DNA from: Cranoglanis bouderius
Taxonomy: Eukaryota; Chordata; Actinopteri; Siluriformes; Cranoglanididae
Assembly: GCA_023630585.1 (NCBI GenBank)
Contig: CM042566.1
Location: forward strand, 6,496,254-6,560,253
Length of the DNA: 64,000 bases
Direction: 5' to 3'
Shown: positions 54,981 through 64,000 of the stretch, in pieces
Numbering within the stretch: the stretch's first letter is position 1
How the letters are laid out: every line of letters starts with the position of its first letter
Notes under the pieces: generated by a model
What the model saw: only the letters and a program-made list of their open reading frames with translations
Told to the model about the DNA's origin: nothing
Database searches by the model: none
Made by a program: the position numbers and the translations under genes

Positions 54981-55647
54981 AGTTTTAGCAGCACTATTGC
55001 TTTTTTTTTTGTTTTGAATTATTGAATTAATTATTCAATATTTTTTCTTTTAAAAAAGGAAGGAAATTGTTTTGGTTTTTCTTTTTAGTAGGGTATTGTT
55101 TTTAGAGACGTACTTTTATTACTTAACCAACATTTTAATAATACTGTCTTTCATTCTTTGATTTTTGGATGGCATTTTTTAATTATTCCGTGTCTAAAGA
55201 TTATAATGACTGGGTGGACCTGTGAATGACAGGGTGGTTAAGCTGATTACAGAGTGGACACAAATACATGGAAAATTGCAGTGAAACAGAATGAACTGAG
55301 TCTATTTTATCTAGTCGAAGTTTCAAGTGTGGTTCTTTCACAATATTAAAGGTAAGCTAAAAGAAAGCACACTGAAACTGAATGATAAAGCAAATCATGA
55401 ATAATGACAGTGTGGAAATTTTTAGCTTTAGTCAGCTATTAGCTTTCAAACAGCTGTTGCTGTGTTAGCATAATGTTTGACGATTGAAGAAAACATTAGA
55501 AACATCTTTACATTGGTTTACTCTTCGCAGCATATAATAAAACAAAAACTGTGTATTACAATGTAACAAAATTAAATATGACTAACTAAACATTAGCTCA
55601 CTGGCCAAGCTTTCGCTGGTGTGACTGGTGTCTGCAGGGGGTCATTC
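54978..55647. other. no gene recognised
   Basis: AT-rich, no supported feature. Confidence 0.4.
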
Positions 55648-56164
55648 TTATGTTCCCATGGTCTTATGTTCTCCAGTTCATTATTCTGTTAACTCACATT
55701 AAGTGAAGTTTTTCAACGGTTTTATGTAGTCGGGACTCATTTTCCCAGGGCCCTATTAACTTTATTACCTTTTAACTTTAAACACCAAAGACACATTTAA
55801 ATGAATAACAACATACATTAGTATAACGTCCATCCTTCATCCACACTTGAAATTTATGAAAGTTCTGGGCTTGGAAAATTAACTAGGCTGCATATGCTGA
55901 ACCCTCATTTGTGCTGCTCTGAAACTAGCTGTTATTCACACAGTTCAACTCCATGCATGAACAATAGTGAAATGTATACACTAAACTAAAGAAATGCCAT
56001 ACTGAAGCCTATAAAATACTGTAAACGGTCATAAAAGGAACAAAATGTTAAGTATGAACATGTCCCAGTTCTCACTTATGCTGAAGCCTAACCCCAGCTT
56101 TAAATCACCATGTGTTCATTAGGTGCCATATAAATATGAGGAACATAGGACCCTGGGAACATAG
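55648..56164. mobile_element. MITE with TATGTTCCCA inverted ends
   Basis: Left end cttatgttcccatggtctta + tgttc; the right end, complemented, reads tctatgttcccagggtccta + tgttc, an inverted repeat of about 26 bp. The interior (517 bp in all) is AT-rich with no transposase. Superfamily and exact edges not resolved. Confidence 0.6.
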
Positions 56165-58052
56165 ATACGCTCCCATCTGAAGTATGCTGCTGTTTATTTC
56201 ACATTCTGCTGTTAGCTAGTTGAGCTGTCAAAATCACATAGCTCTCTGTCACCCTAGACATGTGTTTGAATCCTGCATTCTCCACCACTGAGTTCAAATC
56301 TGCAGCTCTGGCTTTCCCAATCTCTGTGATGGTTTCTTTAGCCCGGATTGAATCAGCCGGGAAATGGTAGTTCTTGATTTTGGACATGTCTGTCATAATA
56401 ATAGCACCGGGTTATGGTACTCTAACTTGATGGATTCGCCTTGATGGAACATTTCACTCAAACCACTCACTGGCCATCAGCGTTGTTATTGACCTTAAAG
56501 ATTTGGGGGAATCTTGCACTTCCTGTTTGCTGTATGCTAGTGTATTAGCTTAGGAAAACAGCATGCTTACAAGAGTTTTAATCCCCTATAACCTATCCTG
56601 ATTCACAATAAAGAAGAGGTTACTTTTTCAGAGGACAACGTGGAGTTTTGATTAAGTTTAAATATTTATTCACCTCACACAATGCATAAATTTATTATGC
56701 AACCTGTTAAATGTATATTTTGATACACAGCCACATCGAATGAAGAGTTTCATATCAAACAGTACAATATGCCACACTGTTACAGCCCTGCAAATTAGGT
56801 ATGATGCAGTAAAGTGACAAATCTAAATGAGTGACCTTCAAAAACTTCCCACGTGGATTCATTTCCCTTTAAACTGCATTTGGAAAAATACTTTTTAAAC
56901 AAAGGTAACATAGCATGTGTACATTTTATCTGGATGACAAGTAAAAAATAATAATATTGCAAAAATAAAAACAACAAAGACGCATATATGAACAGGACCC
57001 TGCAATACAGCAGTACTGACCCCTATGCATTAGACTAGATTTGTGAAACTTACCTAAGCATCTGGGATTTATATTCTGGCACTGATGTCAAAAAGGCCAT
57101 GCATGGCTGCGCAGACAGGGAAGCTGAAACAATAAACTGAGACCAAATTAACCTCTATAATCAAGCTCATTATAGGCATAATAAAGAGATGAAGGGCAAG
57201 AGGGGCATTTAATAACTATCATCTAATCAAGCCTAAGTTAACTATTAAGCCTCCAGGTTTGTTCATTTTCTCCTGAAAGCAGAAGCAAGTTTTAAAAAAT
57301 GATGGATGTTGGCACGCCCCATCCTGCGGCACTGACAAAATATGAGCTGCATCCAATTTATTCTTCAGTGTCACCATGATTTGAAGAGAACTGAGCAGTA
57401 TATTGATTCAGACTGGATTAGTGCTGGGGTTCGCAGAATTTGCCAATGCAGCATCATTCAGACCAGCCGAAAGGATTACAGATTCAATCATATCTACTGA
57501 GCAGCTTATGGACGTGAGGAATCATGATGTAAAGGCTGATTTTATCAGCCTAGAAGACTGTCATCATCATGACCCTCTGGGTTATTAGCAAATTCTCCCC
57601 TACTGTTCATATCAGGAGAAGGCAGACATTTATTGGAGATTCCGTTAATGTTCCACTGATATAACATTTACAAATATGTATGTTATTTAAAGGTCAAAGA
57701 CATTAACAACCACCTATGTGCATTAATAAACCTTACTTAAAATGTACAGGACTAAGAAAATCACACTTTTGACTTGTTCAGCCCACAATAACTATTATAG
57801 GGTAAACTATTATAGTTTCCATAGCATTTACTCAACTGTGTACCTGAAAACATTCACCCCTATGAAATATTTGGAATATTCCCCAAGTCATATATTCAAC
57901 AAGAATTTGAAGAATCTGAATTTCCTATAGATCATGGGAAGAATAATGTTCTCTCATTGTTCTTTATTTAATTTTATTGATATTGTGATATTGACTGACT
58001 AGGTCACTTTGAAAGCATAGCCTTTTTACCCAATTTATTGATTGAAAGTAAA
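56165..58052. other. no gene; possible conserved non-coding stretch at 57061-57590
   Basis: 57061-57590 is complex, low in simple repeats, with homeodomain-type cores (attaacc, ctattaagcc, ctaatcaagc). A 61-aa frame (57403-57588) lies inside without a known domain. The rest is AT-rich. Confidence 0.35.
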
Positions 58053-58292
58053 TTATCCATCCCTCCATCCATTTTTCATACCACTATCCTACACAGGGTC
58101 ACTTGGGAGCCTGGAGCCTATCCGAGGGAACTCAGAGGACACTCTGGATGGGGTCACACACCACAGACAATTTAGAGATGCCAATCAGCCTACGGTGCAT
58201 GTCTTTGGACTGGGGGAGGAAACCAGAGTACCCGGAGGAAACCCCCGAAAGCAAACTCCATGCACACAAGATAGGTGCAGGATTTGAACCCC
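58053..58292 (-). repeat. tRNA-derived SINE with GGAT tail
   Basis: ccatccctccatccattttt tail at 58058, cactatcctacacagggtc, gccaatcagcctacg, gggggaggaaaccagagtac and a head with box B on the minus strand (ggggttcaaatcc near 58269-58281). Same family as 2162-2492, slightly shortened. Confidence 0.75.
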
Positions 58293-61179
58293 CAATTAAT
58301 TTTAAAATGTTTTCATGCCATTAGCATGGATGCTAGTTACCCACAATTTGTGCATTTGGTAATTCTATGTTTAAAAAAAAAAACCTAAACCCTGTTATGT
58401 TCAACCCTGTTTCTTGTTTAAAAGCAAAATGCCCATGCTAAATTGTTGCCCTATCATGCAATCACCGTTATGGCTAGTTTGCGGGTTTTTAAAAAAAAAA
58501 AATATTATAATGTCCTCTCTGTTTTTAAGTGTGTAAAACTGCCATCAGACAGTGTCATGTTCAGATGGACTGAAGAGGTTTGATGACATATTGCTTGAAC
58601 ATCATTATCCACATGATTCAAATCTACATATCCTGCACCTCCTTTGGCCTGAATTTGTCTGGGCTGGAGATTTGCAAGACATTAGAAAAAGAAATGATTG
58701 CACTGCAGTTTCTGCAAACTGGAAGGAGGCACAGGATTGCTGCAGACAGCCTTTTTTTTTTACCTCACTGAAAGATGCTCGATAGGGATGAGAGGCAATA
58801 AAAACTTTCTGGCACATTCCTGGGACAGATATATCATGCCGTTCAGACTTTCTTGAGTGGATATCCAGGGCCCTAATGGTAGCCAGGAAAACACCCCCAC
58901 ACCATCCCACTCCACTCCGCTCTCGCCAAATTCTAGGCAATCCGTCAAGATGATGCAAAAGCAACCTGGATTTGCCCAAACCGTAAACTTTTTTAACTCC
59001 TTTTAATGATCTTGTACCCACTTCGAGACATGCTTGTTCTTTGCTGACAGTAATAGCACACAGCATGGTCTTGGGTTGTTGTACACGTAAGAGCTCAATT
59101 ACATAAAAAGAGGTAGAAGCTGAAAGAGTTCATTGATTTATCCCTCTGTTGGAAATCTTATTGGTACTAGGTAGATCCTTACAACAGAGTGTTTTCCTAT
59201 CATGTAGTGTTTTCAGAACCTCTTTGGTAAACTAACTATTCAAAGACTCATAGTTTTAGAAAACATTTCTTTCTCAATCTTATTTCTTTCTCAGTTTAGC
59301 CTTTATGTTCACAATCCCACATGGGGTCAGCTGAAATGCAGACGGGGTCGCAGGAGATTTTTACCAACCGTTATTTATAATGTGAAAGCAACTAAACCAA
59401 CAAACCCAATTATATACTACCACTTATTTACGAGGTGCTGAATTCAGTGTCCTTAAGTGCATCGAATGAAAGTAGTGATCTGGGATGGATGTAAAAGCCA
59501 AATTTTGAAGAATAATTTGGGGCCATTAAAATGAGGTTACTGGGCAAAAAATGTTTAAAACCCCTGATCTAGTCCATTATGAAGTTTAATAAATGGTGTT
59601 TTTTTTGGGGTTTTTTTGACACTCTACTAATGCATGTGCCTGCCTGCACAATTCTTGCCGTTTTCATTTGACCCTGATCCACCTACAAGATTGCCAATCA
59701 TCTGCTTTTGCTTTGCACCCAATTTTGAGTAAATAATAGAAGCAATTGTGCTTGAAAAGTGCAGGATGACAGCCATTTTGGCACAACCATCACACCAGTT
59801 TAAAGTCACTTATTTTCCCAGAATCTCTGGTTTTCCTGTTGTATACCAGGCGTAGTGATGCATGACTTGTTGGAATGTAAAATTTGTGTGTGATGGCACA
59901 GGATGTACCGATAAGTGTAAATCCACTATAATCCAGTTTTGAGAATGGTAATCCTTTCTCTCACATAGGTACTCTAACTAATTACACTACAATATGTCAT
60001 CTCATTAGCTCAATTACAACCAATATCCATAGTCTGCTGCAGTTCAGTGACTGATAAGAAGCTGAAATGGGTTATCTGTGCTATGTACCATGTTCAAAAT
60101 CAAAGCTTTTCCTATTTGTTTATTGCATACTAATGGCTATTCACAGTGTTGGCCCTGACTTCAGTCACAGATGCAGAGTATTGGTTGAAAGGGCCAATAG
60201 CCATGTGAAGACTTCCAGAGAAGGCTGCAGGGTACTGTGTGATCAAAGACTTCGTCTTCAGGGGGCACTCTGTGAAGTTCACGGCATGACAGAAATGCCT
60301 GCGTCTTGACCTCCTGCTTCTCAGTACGCAGTCCAAATGCATTTTCATTTTGATCAAAGTGCAGTTATCCACTGCAAGAGAACAAGCCCTGACCATTGAG
60401 AGTGAGAAATGTCAGTGATTCTCTGTTCTGATTTGAGTCAGGACAAATGGCTTGGTGAATAATCTCCTATGGCTAATTTAAAATATATGTACAGAAAATG
60501 TCTTTTTTGTCTTACAGTGAAAAATCATTCAACTATGAATACTGATTTTGAAGAGGAAATTACTATTAGTGAAAATTCTTTAGTTTAGTAGTTCTAATCG
60601 AGCTTGTCAAGCTATTCTTGTCCAAGGGCCTATATGGTGATGGCCTTGACAATTATCCATTATGCGAGATATTACTGCATTATGCATGGTGTAATTCCCA
60701 TATTCTCATATTTGCAATTTGCACAGCTCTCGAGTAGTGGCCTTCTTTTCAGCTGATCAATCACAGCAACAGCGTTCCCGCATAGCTTGTTCTCGAAATG
60801 ATTACACAGCTCGCTTTCCCATCTGTGTCTCAAAAACACAGACTGAAGGACTTCTAATCTTCAGCCTTGAACAACTGCACCAGTGTCTATAGGAGCATTC
60901 GTTCTGAGAGTTCTGGTGTCAAACAGCACCAAAAACTTCAAAGACGCCTGGTATTGCCTCTCTAGATGGTTCTTTTTAGTGTTCTTTGAGTTAGGAGAGG
61001 GTTGCCAGATCCTGTAATGTGCTTTTCTAAGTTAAAATTCTAGTACAAATGAATTTCAATTAATTTAAACAATAGATTAAAAAAAAATAAATAAATAAAA
61101 AAAACAAGGCCACAAAATCAGGCAGTTGTAGATAGACCAAGTGACATAAGGCTAATGTTCAACCGTCCAATTTTGGTGA
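58293..61179. other. no gene recognised
   Basis: AT-rich. The 153-aa minus-strand frame 59066-58605 and other frames here lack any family resemblance I can name. The part at 60600-60850 is complex and single-copy in appearance. Confidence 0.35.
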
Positions 61180-61390
61180 GTCTCAGATTCCTGTTTTTGC
61201 CTGATAGGAGTGGAACCTGAAGTTCTGCTGATGTAGCCCATGTGCCTGTTGTGAGATTCTTTTCTGTTTACCATGGTTGCAAAGAGTGTTTTTTTTTTAT
61301 TTAGTTACTGTCGCCTTCTTGTCAGCTCAAACCAGTCTGGCCATTTTCCTCTGGTCTCTCTCATCAACAAGCCATTTCTGCTTGTTGATT
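61180..61390 (-). pseudogene. Tc1-like transposase fragment
   Basis: The minus strand at about 61300-61385 encodes KWLVDERDQRKMARLV, a stop, then ADKKATVT, the same DNA-binding segment as at 49725-49795. The flanking blocks (accatggttgcaaagagtgt) belong to a repeat built on this transposon. Only this piece survives. Confidence 0.55.
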
Positions 61391-61689
61391 AGAGAGATTC
61401 TGCAATTAAAAGTAGATTTTTGGTTGTGCCATATTATAATGGCTTTAATGATACTTCATGGGATGTTCAAAGTTTTTTTTTTCCTCAACCATACCATGAT
61501 TGATACTTTGTCCCAGACTTGTTTTGATAGTTCCTTGGTTTGCATGATGCTGTTAATTTAGGGGTCATGAATCCCCCCTCTTCACAATGCAATGATTGCC
61601 TCATGAGCTTTTTGTTTACCTTGCCACGTGTCTGTTTTGCTTTGTCCAGTGGTACAAGATTCATTGTTAGGGCTACTCATGGAAAGATC

Positions 61690-61974
61690 ATTAACATGTA
61701 AATGCATATAAAAGAACCCAATTAAACAAATGCGACAAAAAATATTATACTTGGCCATTTATTTATTGAGGAAAATGATCCAATATTACATATCTATGAG
61801 TGGCAAGGTATTTGAATAAATAAACTAAGTATGATATTTCTGTCTGATTTGTTTAATTTGGTTCTCTTTACCTACTTTTAGGATTAGTGTGAAGATCCGA
61901 TAATGTTTTAGGTCATATTTATGCAGAAATATAGAAAATTCTAAAGGTTTCACAAACATTCAAGCACCACTGTA
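61690..61974. repeat. Tc1-like terminal fragment
   Basis: ccatttatttattgaggaaa + atgatccaatattac, aggtcatatttatgcagaaa and the terminus cattcaagcaccactgta: one long terminal repeat of a Tc1-type element. The other end and the gene are absent. Confidence 0.6.
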
Positions 61975-62679
<705 letters not shown>

Positions 62680-63254
62680 GTTCTTACAAATTCAAGCAAT
62701 GATTCAAAGGCGTTGCCTTTGTAGCACATAATAAATGAGGTCCGCCCCTAAAGTTTTTCAAGGGCAAGATCATTCACAGGCAATCAGTGTGATTGTTTAT
62801 GCTGCTGCCACTTTGGTTTTGGTTTCATTTAATTTATGTTTATTTTGCACTCATATTATACAAGACTGTAAATCGCAAGTTCGTTTCCTACCGATGATCC
62901 AATCTCAAAGTTTCAGAGGTAAAAGATATGAGTGAGGCAAAGAGGAGGAAGCTCACAGACTACTTCAAAAAAAAAAAAAAAAAAAAACCTTCAAAAGGTA
63001 AGCTAGGTCTGCGTTAGTCACTACTGAGTCAATATTTAACAGTAGGCTACCTATTTGTTGTTCACAGGGTGAGATTTGTGAAGCAAAAGCCTATGCTTTT
63101 GAAACGTTTTGTTCGTGAAAATAAATCACGAAATTTGGAACCTGACCCCTAGGTCTTCTGAACACTTTTCATTTTTTCTCAGGAATGCTAGCTTAATAGC
63201 ATGTTCTAGCACCTACAACACCTGCTGTTCTATCCGTTTCATATCATATGGTGT
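62680..63254. other. no gene recognised
   Basis: AT-rich with a poly(A) run at about 62967-62987. No supported feature. Confidence 0.4.
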
Positions 63255-63869
63255 CAGGGGTGGACTGGCCATCTGGAGCACCGCAAGTTTTCCCGGTGGG
63301 CCGCTGGACAATTTGGGCCGGCCCGTTGCTACGTAAATATATAAAGAACGAATGATAGTACATTTACGTATTCTGTCAGCCCAGGCGAATGCCCATGCGG
63401 CCAACATGATTCAAAATCATCTATTTAGCGAGCTCTGGCTCATTGCCACAGTCTAACAGCACTTGTCAATGTCAAAATGTTTGAGATGGCCAATCAAATC
63501 AAAGAAGGCAGGGTTCACTGTTCACAGAAGTCGAGCCCAAGCAGTAATTCAGCACGGTGTTTTTTAACGCTTGAATAATGCGAGGTAAGATGTAAGGAGC
63601 TGAAAATGATGAGGCTGAATACAGCAATATTTGCCAATAAAAATGTTAAATACGGTGGCCATATGTCGAATTTAGGTCGGACAGTCCGGTTTTAAAATAC
63701 CATGTCTGTCTTGAGCCGGACATTCAATTGTCCTCCTTTTAAAATCATCACTATTGTATACTTTGTCCAATGGTAGCCTATATAATAAATAAATAAATAA
63801 ATATTGGGTACCGTGGGCCATTCTGTGCTAGAAAGTCCAGGACCACTTTTTAGTCCCAGTCCGCCCCTG
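63255..63869. mobile_element. hAT-type MITE with perfect 8-bp target duplication
   Basis: The ends are inverted repeats: caggggtggactgg at the left, and the complement of ccagtccgcccctg at the right. tatggtgt occurs on both sides (63247-63254 and 63870-63877), the 8-bp duplication made by hAT transposases. The 615-bp interior has no transposase. A (AAAT)n tract lies at 63784-63803. Confidence 0.88.
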
Positions 63870-64000
63870 TATGGTGTATTCAAACGATTTAATCATTTTA
63901 TTGATGGAGAAATGCCAACCTTTGTTATATCCGATAAAATTTTATTTCTTGATATAAGCTTTGCACATTGCCAGCATCTAGAATAATTTTGATCAGCATT

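Noticed and set aside
58605..59066. 153-aa minus-strand frame
   Set aside because: No recognised domain or family, and no exon features; length alone is not enough in a 64-kb window.

Overview
The window looks like intergenic or deep intronic DNA from a teleost fish. The background is AT-rich, microsatellites are dense, and there are many Tc1/mariner copies, hAT-type and foldback MITEs, tRNA-derived SINEs (one family with a GGAT tail), a DIRS-type tyrosine-recombinase retrotransposon, and LTR elements with 5-bp target duplications. An otophysan, perhaps a catfish, fits the repeat mix, but that is inference. I found no convincing host exon, tRNA, rRNA or other host RNA gene. The coding signal I recognise is all transposon-derived.

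Layout. 0-14 kb: SINE fragments, a small LTR element (3214-4538), a 123-bp foldback element, a MITE (9362-10496) split by a solo LTR (9734-10346), and an ACTGT-rich DNA element (11816-13920). 14.1-22.9 kb: a decayed DIRS element on the minus strand, with inverted terminal repeats and an internal complementary region. It is interrupted by a SINE and by a 4.1-kb non-LTR retrotransposon (18409-22502) with a perfect 10-bp target duplication. That LINE has one long reading frame: AP endonuclease, reverse transcriptase and a C-terminal C2H2 finger. 26.0-29.1 kb: a Tc1 transposon with a broken transposase, split by a deleted Ty3/gypsy-like element that keeps a SCAN-like gag. 29.9-46 kb: MITEs, SINEs, a solo LTR and fragments of one dispersed family seen seven times in the window. 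49-54.9 kb: Tc1 remnants, including an internally deleted copy that keeps only the DNA-binding half of its transposase between both terminal repeats. 55.6-64 kb: more MITEs, Tc1 fragments and a hAT-type MITE with a perfect 8-bp target duplication.

There is no operon or pathway logic here. The value of the window is its record of nested insertions (LINE and SINE into DIRS, LTR element into Tc1, solo LTR into MITE, solo LTR into the dispersed family), which gives relative ages, plus (TA)n arrays that sit repeatedly at transposon ends and break points. Some AT-rich single-copy stretches (for example 31.6-32.05 kb and 57.06-57.59 kb) could be conserved non-coding elements. The sequence alone cannot show that.
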